46,990 bases of DNA. Origin: Gnetum montanum (Eukaryota > Streptophyta > Gnetopsida > Gnetales > Gnetaceae). How positions within the stretch are numbered: position 1 is the stretch's first letter; each line of letters opens with the position of its first letter. Shown here in pieces: positions 32,659 through 44,332 of this stretch. The position numbers and the translations under genes were made by a program. Below the pieces are notes generated by a model that was not told where the DNA came from, made no database searches, and saw nothing but the letters and a program-made list of their open reading frames with translations. The stretch spans positions 3,831 to 50,820 of the forward strand of contig MNCI01023383.1 in the NCBI GenBank assembly GCA_015680685.1. Direction: 5' to 3'.

Positions 32659-34894
32659 TGTTGGAGTAGGAGGTGTTATGGGAACTACTTGTGGAAGAGG
32701 TGCAGATGGATTTGGAGGATGGGGTCAGTATGGAGTGTATCTCAGAGGAGAAGGAGTCCTTATGAAGTACTCCTGAACTTGGTAGTGATGGTGGGGAGTT
32801 GTGTGACTCATAGAGTCACTTGGAGAAATCAGCTGCTGCACATAATATCCATAAGGGTCAGGCTGTCAGTAAGGGTACTAATGTTTCGACGATGGCATCC
32901 CCCATGACTGTGGGTATTTCCGCTGCTGATGCTATCCAATGGGTTGTGGTGGAGTTCCACTTGGATAATACATTAATGGTTGGTGGAACTGCCTTGGATT
33001 ACCTTGGGGATAAGGTAACCTATGGGGTGTTTGCCATTGGTTAAGTCTTGGATTAAGTGCATACATCCCAAACTCCTGTAGATGTGAGATGATTGGGAAA
33101 CATCCCTTAGGATGGTCATAGTGGCAGAGCTCACATCCATCGTCATCTTCTGTGTCTGAATCCACAACCACATCTGAGTTAGTGATTTTTCCCTTACCCT
33201 TGTTATGTGCAGGGCCTAAATCTCTCCACTTTATCTTACCTTTTTCACTACTTTGTTCTACCTTAGACTTTTCTACAATTTTTAAGAAAGTTTCAATTTT
33301 AGAGTCTAAGGAACTCCATATGTCATCTACCTTAGCCACTATTTCTGTTGTTAACTTTTGAATCGGTAAGGTTTTCCTATTCACCAACTCTTCAATTGGT
33401 GACTCATCCTCTTCATCGCAAAATTTCACTCCCTTCTTTCAAAGAGAGGGATCACAGTTCTATTCTTCTGCACTTTCCCTTTTTCATAGCTCACCTTCTT
33501 CTTTTTCTACTTGCTCCAACAAGTGATGTACTTTATGGGCTCTAAGTTATGAGAGTCTCCACGATGTGGCGAAGTTGATCCCGCTGAGCATAACCATGGC
33601 CCAGGAAATGATGTAACAATGTGTAGTAGCAGGCCATGGTAGCATCCAAGGGTTCATGAGCACCTTGCTTCCAGCCTTGGATCTACTTACGCAAATTAGA
33701 CACTCGAGAGTATGTTTTATACTTATCGTTGAAGAGTTCTAGCATCGTACTCCACCTCCTAATGGTTTCTGGTTCTAAGGACCGGTACCAACTCTCTGCT
33801 TCCTTAATGAGTGTCCTTGGGAACAACTTAAGTTTTTTCCACTCATTTTCTATATTCTGCAAGGCATAGGCATCATGGAATGCTTGTAAATGATGCTGTG
33901 GATCAGCGTTGTATCCCCCCTCAAAGCGTGGGATGTTGTTCATGTCTAAGCATCTGATCTGACTATCCTTTAAATGCCTTGTTGGAATCCTAACTGCCTC
34001 CATTATATCAAGCATACTTTGGGTTGCAAGTAGGGGCTTGTCATGATCATCTCCTTCATGATGCCTGTGATGTCTTTGTCATTCCCTACTTTCCCTACGT
34101 CCTTTCCCTTATCCTCTCTCTCGACTTTCTCATCGAGGTCTCTCATTTTGTCTACCTTTATCCTCTCCATTGTGTTCATGATGGCTACACGCAGATGTGG
34201 AAGGAGAGGGTGAGTGATGTGAAGAAGGGGAAGAAGAAGGGGAACCATTGCCATGATGATGTTTCTTTCCTTCTCTTCGGTTGCTGCGGCCCCGATCGTG
34301 GTGACAATCTAAGTGCTCGTCCTTGTCATGTGTTGTTCCTTCTATGAACAATTGGTGTTCACGGGCATCAAAACTAGGGATATGTATCGTTGATCATAGG
34401 TTTTGATACCCTACCTCCTCACTTTCATTAAGAGGAGGAACATCTCTTGATAGCGAACCAGTTATAAGCGGTTCAACATCTCTAGTTTCACTAAGGACGT
34501 GCAGGACCTCTTTGCCCTTCAACAGTGTATGTTGGCTCTCCTGCCTTGAGTCCCTCATACATTGCAAAGCTATGGGATGGTAATCCTTCTTGTCAAAATT
34601 TCCCATAACATATTCAACATAAAATTCTGTCATGCCAATTTGTGCCCAAGCATGGAGAAGCATGTTAGGAATTGCCCGATCTGGGGTTAACACTATGTTA
34701 CTATGCAGATCTCTCCAGCGCATCTATTCATCTTGATGGAAGATAAAAGTAAAATTGGGAATATACTCATTAGGATGAGTATATTCCACCCTATATTGTT
34801 GAGGAACTAGCTGATTTAGGCTATGTGTTTTATGTTTCCAACTATCTCGTGTATGGTCCTTAGGTGGTGAGTTTCTCTTGTTAGAAGAAGACAT
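32659..34894 (-). pseudogene. gag: gag of element 5
   Basis: Starts at ATG 34894 (MSSSNKRNSPPKD), supported by the matching start at 44190. It encodes YTHPNEYIPNFTFIFHQDE, then a stop, then a conserved segment (34723-34394), a histidine/serine-rich linker (34351-34130) and a retrotransposon gag core (34015-33683) with IPRFEGGYNADPQHHLQAF, KLKLFPRTL and ESWYRSLEP. Downstream is a CCHC-like knuckle, CELCHYDHPKGC (near 33100), with tighter spacing than the standard one. A P/Q/Y-rich tail leads to the protease. Several stops and shifts break it. Confidence 0.8.
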
Positions 34895-35016
34895 TTTTAT
34901 CGGTGTGCTATTTCACTATTATATAATTTTTTATCTTGATTAACCCGAAGGTTTGTTTAGGCTCCCAACGATGTGAGTGATATCCTTTATGTTCTATTCA
35001 GTGCACAAACACTTTG

Positions 35017-35035
35017 TCCCCAACAATGGCACCTA
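35017..35035 (-). promoter_or_regulatory. Decayed primer-binding site of element 5
   Basis: On the minus strand TAGGTGCCATTGTTGGGGA lies next to the LTR end. It is a mutated form of the TTGGCGCCGTTGCCGGGGA site seen at 44314. Confidence 0.75.
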
Positions 35036-35328
35036 TGATGAGTGGCAAGGTACCCCTACACTCAACCATACAAAACGAGCATAGCACACATGATCCGGTC
35101 GAACTCCACAGAATAAGTGCCTACACGCCCCATGGAACACTTGGGGTTAATCATTCGTTGTCTTCCCAGACTTACTTGTGGTTGTCACGGTGTATGGTTA
35201 AGTAAGTCCAAGGTATATGATTTTTATGGTCTTTTATGTTTTATCTCCTATGCTATCGAGGTGAAGGGTTGGAGAAACTAACTAATTCTAACTAATGAAC
35301 TAAGTCTAAATTACCTAGCATCAGCATC
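35036..35328 (-). repeat. LTR E, truncated 5' LTR of element 5
   Basis: It matches the first 293 bp of LTR D and then stops abruptly where TGTAACACCC begins at 35329. The remaining ~700 bp are not present to the right of that insertion. Confidence 0.8.
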
Positions 35329-37183
35329 TGTAACACCCTATTAATGGGGCTTAGGTTATAAAGATATCACATAAAGAAAATGAAAAAAAAAATAGATAAA
35401 AATAAAAATGTAGCTTAAGAAAAATACTGGATGCAAAGAAAAAAAATATAATAAGTGAAGTAGTAGGCATTCAAATAAAAATTGCATAGGAGTAGAAAAA
35501 TGTAAGAGCAATGTAGTGAAAAATGTAAATTACAATGGTAATAGCCCCATGTGTACAAAACCTAATCTTCTTACTAATAAAAAAGTTCAAAGTCCTATTG
35601 TCCAAGTCAAAAATAATAGTAACAAAAATATTCAAAAAATACAATAGAATAAGTATAAAAATATATTAAGAAAATATAACATGAAAAAGATATTGGGCTC
35701 TAATGGTGGTAAAACTATAGAATAAAAATACTTGAAAATTAACCAAAGCTAAAAAAATAGAAATCTGTGAAAAAGATAAGAAAATACAAGTCCTCATAGC
35801 CAAATGAAAACATTACATAGTACAAAAGTCCTAGCTAAACATTATAGCTTACAGGAAAAACATATAATTGACAACTTAATGGCTAAACTAGAAATGCATT
35901 AACATAGAATTCTAAGCATTAGCTTCTCCATATAACTTATCTTTCTTATAACTAATTGAATCACCTAGAAGGCATAAAAACACAAGGAAAATTAATCCAC
36001 AGATTGATTAGGGAAGATAAATTACAAATATTTCCTTATAAGTTTTGGATTTATGCATCAAGTAGCTAAATAGTCATGCATAGGGGTAGCTACATGCAAA
36101 AGTTAGCACCAAACATACAAACTTGCCAAATAATAAATAAGAAAAAATAAAAATTAAGTACCAAACTACTAAAATAACTAAAATGTTCAACCAATAGTCA
36201 TAAAGTCAACAAAACAAAACTAAACAAATGAAACTTACTGAGAAAGGCAAACCACATACGTATTTGACTTCTTATTAAGAAAAACATCTTGCATAAGCAT
36301 CACAAAAATAAGTAACACTTATCAAGAAAGGAAATTACATAAGCATCCATCTCCTTACTAAGAAAGTCAATCGACATAAGCATAAGTATCATAAAAATTA
36401 TTAGAATACCCACCAAGAAAGGCAACCTATGTAACTATTGCTAACCAAAAGTCCAAATCCAAATAATCATAAAATTAAATATATATATAACCTTGTGTTG
36501 TTGAAAAATGTATCCAAATCACTTACAAAGCCAAAAAAATGTCTAAGTTGAAAGAGATTACTATCAACCAAGATTTTAAGATTGCTTAAAACTAATAACA
36601 CAAATTCTAAGAGGATGATTGAAATTGCAGAAAAAACCAAAAAAAGGAATCTAAGGTTCAACATATCATTCTAAGCTTCTAAAATTTTAAAATTATGATT
36701 GGTTACTATTTCTAGACTTTAAACATTCCAAGAAGCCCTAGAAATTACATTTTCCATTGTTCTCATAATATTTCATGGTTGGGGGACCACATGTCACTTT
36801 ACAAAAGTTGCTTATAATGACACATAATAGCTTACCATGATGTTAAAATACATCACATCCTTCATAGCGAAAAATGGGTAAGAGCACCTTAGGATTTGCA
36901 TATGTATGTTCAATAACTTTCAATGTTGGGCTGTCATCATTTGGCATTATTTTGGGGGTCAAAAATATGAATTACAACTCAAAATCCTAGTACTACAGTC
37001 CAAAAATTTGGTAGAATGAAAATGGGGTCAAAACATTTTTTATTGATCCATGCATAAGAATAAAGCATAGAAAAATACTAGATTTTAGAAAACATGTATA
37101 AAATAATCAAATTTAACAAATAGGCATTTCATCAAATAGTTTCTAAACAAACTAAAATTAACCAAAACAAAGGCATCCATAGC
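35329..37183. repeat. Left part of a long solo-LTR-like sequence (TGTAACACC type)
   Basis: Starts TGTAACACCCTATTAATGG. The right end at 43817 reads GGTGTTATA, giving inverted TGTAACACC/GGTGTTATA termini of the kind seen in Del/Tekay-like chromovirus LTRs. It is A-rich, with no coding frame. With the right part the total is about 2.8 kb. The lineage is inferred from the termini only. Confidence 0.55.
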
Positions 37184-38111
37184 TAATGAGCGGCAAGGTA
37201 CCCCTACGCTCAACCATACGAATACAAGCATTTCATGCATGATCCAATCGAATTCCAAGGACTAAGTCCCTATGCACCTTTGTGGAATAAGGACGAGTTG
37301 GTTGATCATTGTCTTTCCAAACTTACTTGTATGTCATGATTGTATGGTTAAGTAAGTTGAGGCATATGATTTTTATAGCTTTTATCTTTTTATGTCTTGC
37401 TACTAATAAGGGAGGACAAAGAGAGATAACTAAGTGACTAATTTAACTTAACTACTGATTAACTAGGCTTTAAACTAATCCTAACACTAGTATCCATTCT
37501 CACTTGCCGTACACATCCTGAACCAGCGCAACACTACAGGGATTACCAAACGATAATCGTTACTGGGTTACTAAGTGTTACACGCATGCTCAAAGTGATC
37601 GTACTGAGTGTGCTAATAACAGAAATGTAAAATGCATAAAATAAAATAAAATAAATGCAAAAGAAAATAAAATAAAGGAAATGAGTAAGAAAAAAAATCT
37701 CAAGTGCTACAAGGATAAATCCAAGAGCTCGTCTTTATTGCCATACATAAGGTATGCTCAGGTACACGATGCTCGAATAAAGATCCATCCACACTTAGAC
37801 CTCTTACTACAGGCACTTAGAAAATACTCTAACTTGACTCCTAAAAGACTTCCCTTGGAAGACTTCCTTCCAAGACTTCTTTTTCAGACTTTTTCTTAAC
37901 TCCTTAAATTGTGCACCTAGGCACTATATTTATAGGCTTGGGAGAAACTACTCTAATAATTACAAAAACTACCACTCTAATTTTAGAGAAACTACCACTC
38001 TAATTTTAGAGAAACTGCCCCTCTAATTTTGGAGAAACTGCCCCTCTAATTTTAGATAAATTGCTACTCTAATAATAACCACTCTAATTATTAGAGTAAC
38101 CACTCTCATCA
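37184..38111 (-). repeat. 3' LTR of element 3
   Basis: 928 bp. The + strand starts TAATGAGCGG (mutated TG) and ends CTCTCATCA. Minus-strand TATAAATA is at 37934. Upstream of it lie repeated CTCTAATTTTAGAG-type quasi-palindromes (37949-38097), including the perfect ACTCTAATTATTAGAGT at 38081-38097. Confidence 0.87.
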
Positions 38112-40040
38112 TACCCCCACAACTGAATGAAAACTCATCCTTGAGTTCCTTACAAAATATTGGGAAGGTATGGGATTATTGACTAATTGACAATTGACGG
38201 TGGAATGGGATGACAAATTCAACGTGCCTAGTGAACAGATTAATAAGCATATTACAACATTAGTGTTCATGACCATTGTGGTGAACACTTGTACATAAAT
38301 GATATCCAAGCCTTTATTTGGCAACTTGTAGAGAAAGAGAAAGAAAGAAAATGAAGTGTGTTACTGCCAATGCTAAGATTGTGCCTTTCGTTGTTTATCC
38401 ATGGCCACGCCACTAGACTTGCTCCTTTCATAAATACTCTAGTTTTGGTCCATCTTGAGTGCTTCCTCCAAGCCCAGTCCATTGTTTGTATGATCGCCAT
38501 CTGCACATACAACACAATTACAAATGAGCAAGGATAGATACACCACAATGCAGTTGATACCTTACCTCGATATGAAGTGCACTGGTTGAGTTGTGGTTAT
38601 GGCAAAAACTAGTTTGGAGATTTATCACTGGCAACTGCCCAAGGTGTAGGGGTTAGGCAATTAGTAAAATGGAAAAAATTAAAAAATTTATGCCAGGGCC
38701 CCCATGACTAAGAGCGAACCTCTGGTAGTTATAAGATGGAAAATATGAGGAACAAGAAAGATGGAAAAGAAAAATAACAATGACAACGTCAATAAAATGG
38801 ATGTCATGGATGGGTTGATTGCAAGAAATGTTCAAGGAAAAGAACTTAACAATTGCACCAAAAATAAATGCTAGTGGGTCCTCCCCAAAGCAGGCTCATG
38901 CCTTTTATGCCCTAACAAACCCACAAACCAAAGAGTCCGTATGCTCTAGGAATGTCATTTGGAAGCAAGAGTTAAAAACTTACCCACAAGAATTCACCAA
39001 AGAAAAACAATGCATCAACCCATAATGTACTAATGATAAAACTAGCAATGAGGTGGAAAATGGGAAGAAAGATGGAGAGGAGAGAATGGAATGGAATCCC
39101 AAGAACAAGGTTGTGTAAAGCCCCTTGTGTATTTGATGGTTAATGTGACTGAGTAGAACTCATCCCAAATCCAGACTCAAACAAACCACATCTAGTGACC
39201 TCACATCAACACACTTGACCAATCCATCCACTTGAACCAACAAAAATGCTTCCACAAAGAGTCACCACCATTCCGAGGAGAGCGAGATGGAGAAGCAGGA
39301 AGCGAGAAAGGGCCTTAGTTAGAGGGAACCTTCAAGCATGTGTAACATGTCTTTCCATTGCCATAACTAGTGCTTGTAGCCCATATTACTTTATTATGTC
39401 TAAGGTGTGCTTTGAATTCTCACCTTTTTCTATTTTTTCTTTATCTTTTTTTTTTATGTTTATGCATGAGAACCACATCATGCAAAGACTTATTTTTATT
39501 CACTCAACTTCTTAATATTTGAACAATGTCAGAATGGTGAAAAACCCAAGAAAAAGCATCCAAGCACCCAAGAGAATGGCCAGCACCAATGCGTCGAATT
39601 CCCTTGAAGTCACACCCTTTTCATCCTTTGAGTCTTTCCTTGGTTTGAAAAATACCCAGCCACCAATTCATTAAAAGTTTACTTAGAAAAGGGGATTGTA
39701 CAGTTCCAAGCCAAAGGAGACCATAGAATTATATGGATGAGTGGACGATGTGGACTCATTGCTTGTTTTATCAAAAGAATGATAACTTAATATCAGTGTC
39801 ATAATTCAAAGGTAAAAACCAAACATTAGCAATCAATATGATATAATTCAATCCACCATCATGAGCACTTATTAGATGATGAATAAAAGTAAATCAAGCA
39901 AACAAAGAAACAGTAAAAACATGAACGATGGTGTAAAAAAAAATAAGAAAAGTTGAAAGAATGTGTAAAAAAAAAATTAAAAAGAACTAAGGGCCTGGAA
40001 CGGTTAGCATAGGTGGCCATCTCCCCCACGACTAAGTTGG
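38112..40040 (-). other. Untranslated 3' region of element 3
   Basis: No gene. The polypurine tract is at 38112 (TACCCCCACAACT on the + strand). The region is collinear with 29646-31611 and 45276-46990. Confidence 0.7.
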
Positions 40041-40129
40041 AAGGAGGAGATCTAAAATAGTGAGCAAGGTTGTCCACCAAGAGAGGTAGCATGTGTACTA
40101 GTTGTCCTAAGCTCATGGAAAGGTTTGGT

Positions 40130-41420
40130 TTGTTATATGTTGACCAACAGTTTCTTGTCTGGGCTCTCAGGTTTATATATTGTCATGGTCCCTGAAGGAA
40201 AAGTTGCATAAATAATATAAGGTCCTTCCCATAGTGTTTGAAATTTAGTACGTTGTGGCACATGTGTGGGATTCCAGTAAAGAACCTTATCTCTTAGTTG
40301 ATATTTAACTTTCCTAATCCTTAGGTCATGATGTTATTTATTAAATGTCTTGTGCAACTCATTAGATGATACCAATGGTTTGGAAACCTTTGAAAAGCTC
40401 TCAATAAATCTCCTATATTAGCCAATATGTCCAAGGAATGACCAAATATCTTTAACAGTTTTTGGTTGATGGGTAATTCCTTAGATAAATTTGATTTTCT
40501 CGGGGGTCTACCTCTATCCCTGTGTGTGAGATTTTGTGTCCTAGTACTACGCCTTCTTGGACCATCAAATGACTTTTCTGCTAGTTGAGCCTCAAATTGG
40601 TTTCTACACATCTTTTTAACACTTGCTCCAATCGGTCCAAGGCTTGATCAAAGTTTGCTCCATAAGTGGAGAAGTTGTCCATAAAGACTTCTACACCATT
40701 TCCCATTTGCTGTTGAAAATTTCTTAGAACTAATTGTTGAAATGTTGCAGGGGTATTGCAAAAGCCAAACGACATCTGTTTGTATGTAAACATTCCCCAA
40801 GGACTGGTGAACATAGTATTGGCTTGGTCTTCTAGGGCTATTTGTATTTGGTTATATTCGCTATATCCATCCAGAAAACTATAGTAGCGATGCCCTACGA
40901 TGGTGTCTAAGACTTGGTCAACAAATGGCAACCGAAAGTGATCTTTGAATGTTATCATATTTAGTAGCCTGAAATCTATGCACATCCTCCATTTTCCTCT
41001 CTTTTTAGGCACAATAACTAAGGGGCTAACCCATTCACTATTACTAATGGGGTATATGAACCAAACCTTGAGAAGTTGTTCGATTTCTTCCTTGACTACT
41101 TGCTTCAGCTTTGGGTTCAAATGCCTTTGAGGTTGTTTTAGAGGCTTCATGGAGGGGTCAGTGTAAATCCTATGTTGGCGTATCCTAGGATCTATTCTAG
41201 TTAATTTGGGATATGACCAAGCAAAGGTGTTTGACCATTTATTGATTACCTTCAACAGTTCTTCTTTTTGTTGAGAAGCAAGCTTAGCGTTGATAATTAC
41301 CAATTTTTATTTTTAAGGAACATGTATTCAATATTGGTGGACAATGGTTTCAGATCAAGGGGCTCCTACCTTAATTTCTTAGGGATTTCCAACTTCCCCC
41401 AGTTAATATTTTCAAGGTTA
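40130..41420 (-). pseudogene. pol: RT and integrase tail of element 3, with internal deletion
   Basis: On the minus strand the frame gives SPLVIVPKKRGKWRMCIDFR, YYSFLDGYSEYNQI, MSFGFCNTPATFQQ and VFMDNFSTYG in place of the YxDD box, so the catalytic DD has become DN. The thumb (FGHSW ... SKPL, frame-shifted) is followed at about 40330-40350 by an integrase C-terminal tail (VPQRTKFQTLWEGPYII). RNase H and the integrase zinc and core domains are absent. A deletion thus joins the end of RT to the integrase tail. Confidence 0.82.
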
Positions 41421-41800
41421 AGACTTGGAAGTTGGCGGTGGACTTGCGCTAATGCGTCTATGCTATCGATGTAAGCACAAGTCAAACCCTCAGTTGGTTC
41501 CATGCATATGAGTGAACTACTTTCTTGATCAACTGTCAGCCACTGGGTGTCTTCCTATCATGTGTCTGTTGCATATAAGCATCTTGGTATGTTAATCACT
41601 TGTGCACATTGATTACATGCAGGAAATGTTAAACTTTGGACAAACCATGACCATTGCACCCAATTACACCCTGTGTCACTGTATGTAATGCATGGAACTT
41701 TCTCCTTCTTGATCTTTCCAAATGTATTTTCCTTTGATATTTCTAGGGAAAGATCATGGATTCCTAGGCATGAGGTGCTTTCGTACAAATAAGGAGACAT
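41421..41800 (-). pseudogene. Protease C-terminal remnant of element 3
   Basis: CLGIHDLSLEISKENTFGKI and VPCITYSD match the end of the protease frame at 31900-32050. The N-terminal half and all gag are missing: the fragment begins about 130 bp from the primer-binding site. Confidence 0.75.
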
Positions 41801-41918
41801 ACTTGTCTATTCAGTGTGAAATGTATTCTTATTTATTATTTTCTCAACCAACCCTAAGGATTCATTCCAACAATGTGAATGATTTCCTATGTTCTAGTTA
41901 GCACACAAACAACTAAGT

Positions 41919-41936
41919 CCCTGGCAATGGTGCCAA
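41919..41936 (-). promoter_or_regulatory. Primer-binding site of element 3
   Basis: Minus strand TTGGCACCATTGCCAGGG next to the 5' LTR, a mutated form of the site at 44314-44332. Confidence 0.8.
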
Positions 41937-42845
41937 TGATGAGCGGCGAGGTACCCCTATGCTCAACCATACGAATACAAGCGTTTCACCCTCAATCTGG
42001 TCAAATTCCAAGGACTAAGTGCCTATGCATCTCTGTGGAACAATGATAGCTTGGTTGATCGTTGTCTTTCCAAACTTACTTGTATGTCATAATTGTATGG
42101 TTAAGTAAGTTTGAGGCATATGATTTTTATAGCTTTTATCTTTTTATGTCCTGCTGCTAATAAGGGAGGATAGAGAGAGATAACTAAGTGACTAATTTAA
42201 CTTAACTACTGATTAACTAAGCTTTATACTAATCCTAACACTAGTATCTATTCTCACTTGCCGTACACATCCTGAACTAGTGTAACACTACTGGGATTAC
42301 CAAACGCTAATCGTTACTGGGTTACCAAGTGTTATGCGCATGCTCGAAGTGATCGTATTATGTGTGCTAATAACAAAAATGTAAAATGCATAAAATAAAA
42401 TAAAATAATAAAATAAAATAAATGCAAAAGAAAATAAAATAAAGGAAATGAGTAAGAAAACAAATCTCAAGTGCTGCAAGGATGAATCCAAGAGCTCGTC
42501 TTTATTACCATACACAAGGTGTGCTTAAGTACATGATGCTTGAATAAAGATCCATCCACACTTAGACCTCTTGCTGCGGGCACTTGGAAAATACTCTAAC
42601 TTGACTCTTAAAAGACTTCCCTTGGAAGACTTCCTTCCAAGACTTCCTTTTCAGACTTTTTCTTGACTCCCTAAATTGTGCGCTTGGGCACTGTATTTAT
42701 AGGCTTGAAAGCAACTACTCTAATAATTACAAAAAATGCCACTCTAATTTTAGAGAAACTGCCCCTCTAATAATAACCATTCTAATAATTAGAGTAACTA
42801 CTCTAATAATAACCACTCTAATTATTAGAGTAATCACTCTCATCA
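41937..42845 (-). repeat. 5' LTR of element 3
   Basis: 909 bp, closely matching 37184-38111. It contains ACTCTAATTATTAGAGT at 42815-42831 and minus-strand TATAAATA near 42701. An 'aaaataaaataaaataa' stretch lies near 42390-42440. Confidence 0.87.
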
Positions 42846-43817
42846 ATAACTGATATACCAAAATCTTATAATTTATAGAAAATTACCAAATTTTCCCCAC
42901 CTAAAATGATAACATTGTAGCAAGAAATCTTTGCATGACTAAGATCTCTCAAGTAGGCTCGAAATGCTAGGTAAAACTAAAGGTCAACGATGGAATCTAC
43001 ATAAATCTTAAAATGAGATTTGAAACTAAGCACTTACTAGGGTCTTGATGATAATGCAAGTATAGATCTAGCTCTTCTCCAAACTACCAGGGCCTCCCTC
43101 TTTAGTTCTATCTTCTAGATGCTAGTAATGCAAATGAATAATTTCTAATGGAAGGATTGTGGGGTATTTATGCTTACAAGGATATGACATGGTTAGATAG
43201 AAAAGGATAAAAACTAAGATTAAAAAGAAAAAAAATTAATCTTAATTTCTAAAATAAAAAAATAATATTCTAACATAGACTTGTACCTAGCACTAGCCTA
43301 ATAGGTACCTCCCCTATGGATTAGCTAGTAGCTATGTCTATGGCTAAATCTAATAACAAGGTCTAAGGTTCACACATAACTAATTAAGATACTATTATGA
43401 GACTTTCTAAAATATAACCTAAAAAATAAAATAAAACTAAAAATATACTTGTTTACAAATTAGTAGGTTTTTTAACAAACACAAAGTAGCCCAAACAAAG
43501 CATGCCATAAAACTGATGTAGTGCCCCATGTGTTAATGATCCATCTAATGCCTAACACCTACTAACTCAAAACTCTAGTCATAAAGGTTAGTGTACATAT
43601 GCCAAAATAAAAATAGGAATAAAATACTAGAAATATAGAATAAAAAATATAGAAATATATTAAAAATGTGAAAAGCATCTAAAAAATAATTTACAAAGCA
43701 CTTAGCTTAACTAATACAAGCATAGTCAAATAAGGAAAAAGATTTTTTTAAAAAACATAAGACATAGGCTCAACATAGGATATCAAGGGGTAAGGGATAT
43801 TTAAGGTCGGTGTTATA
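42846..43817. repeat. Right part of the long solo-LTR-like sequence
   Basis: AT-rich, no coding frame, ends GGTCGGTGTTATA. It continues the sequence interrupted at 37183 by element 3. The flanks of the whole unit (GCATC left, AGTAT right) do not form a target duplication. Confidence 0.5.
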
Positions 43818-43830
43818 AGTATATTTCTTA

Positions 43831-44190
43831 AAAGGATCATTCAAAGATCATCTCCATTAATGCACTTTTCAATTCATTTTGATAATCCCTTGTGTCAAAG
43901 TTATCCAAAACGTATTCCGCAAACAGTTCTTGCATGCTAATCTGTACTAAGGCATGGAAAAGCATGTTAGGGACTGATTGATCTGGGGGTAACACGATGT
44001 TACCTTGTAAATCTCTCCATCCCAGTTGTTCGTCTTGGTGGAAAATAAAAGTAAAGTCAGGGACATACTCATCAGGATGAGTATATGTGACCTTAGATTG
44101 TTTAGGACATGGCTGGTCTCGGTTATGCGTGTGATGCTGACTGTCTTCTGTATTGTCCTTAGGTGAGTTAATTTCATGAGAAGAAGCCAT
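43831..44190 (-). pseudogene. gag: N-terminal gag fragment of a further Athila-like element
   Basis: Starts at ATG 44190 (MASSHEINSPKDN). It is collinear with the gag start of element 5 (YTHPDEYVPDFTFIFHQDE, VLPPDQSVPNMLFHA, EYVLDNFDTRDYQ) without the stop seen there. It is cut off at about 43831 where the long LTR ends. About 117 codons remain. Confidence 0.8.
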
Positions 44191-44313
44191 TTTAATGGTG
44201 TGCTGTTTACTGTTATTTATGTTCTTGATTAATTGATTAGCCTGAAGGTTCGTTAAAGCTCACAACGATGTGAGTGATATCCCTTATGTTCTAATTGGTG
44301 AAAAAACACGTAG

Positions 44314-44332
44314 TCCCCGGCAACGGCGCCAA
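44314..44332 (-). promoter_or_regulatory. Well-preserved Athila-type primer-binding site
   Basis: Minus strand TTGGCGCCGTTGCCGGGGA, directly adjoining LTR F. It has the TGGCGCCGTTGCCGGGGA form usual for Athila-type elements and is the best-preserved of the three here. Confidence 0.9.

Larger units (their letters stand above)
28581..35328 (-). mobile_element. Athila-like LTR retrotransposon lacking pol (element 5)
   Basis: Read on the minus strand: truncated 5' LTR (35328-35036), decayed primer-binding site, gag (34894 to about 32660), protease (32658-31612), a long untranslated 3' region (31611-29646), a polypurine tract and the 3' LTR (29645-28581). RT, RNase H and integrase are absent: the protease frame runs almost directly into the 3' region. 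The family call rests on primer-site type, LTR ends TGATGAG/CTCATCA and gag/protease features. Confidence 0.8.
37184..42845 (-). mobile_element. Nested, internally deleted Athila-like element (element 3)
   Basis: 3' LTR 37184-38111, 5' LTR 41937-42845, and target duplication ATAGC (37179-37183)/ATAAC (42846-42850). The internal part, read on the minus strand, has a primer-binding site, a protease tail, RT, a C-terminal integrase scrap and the 3' region. Gag, most of protease, RNase H and the integrase core are gone. The element needs proteins from elsewhere to move. Confidence 0.87.

Noticed and set aside
35329-37183. Possible cellular gene or promoter in the long A-rich stretch
   Set aside because: There is no conserved frame, and the inverted TGTAACACC/GGTGTTATA ends point to an LTR.
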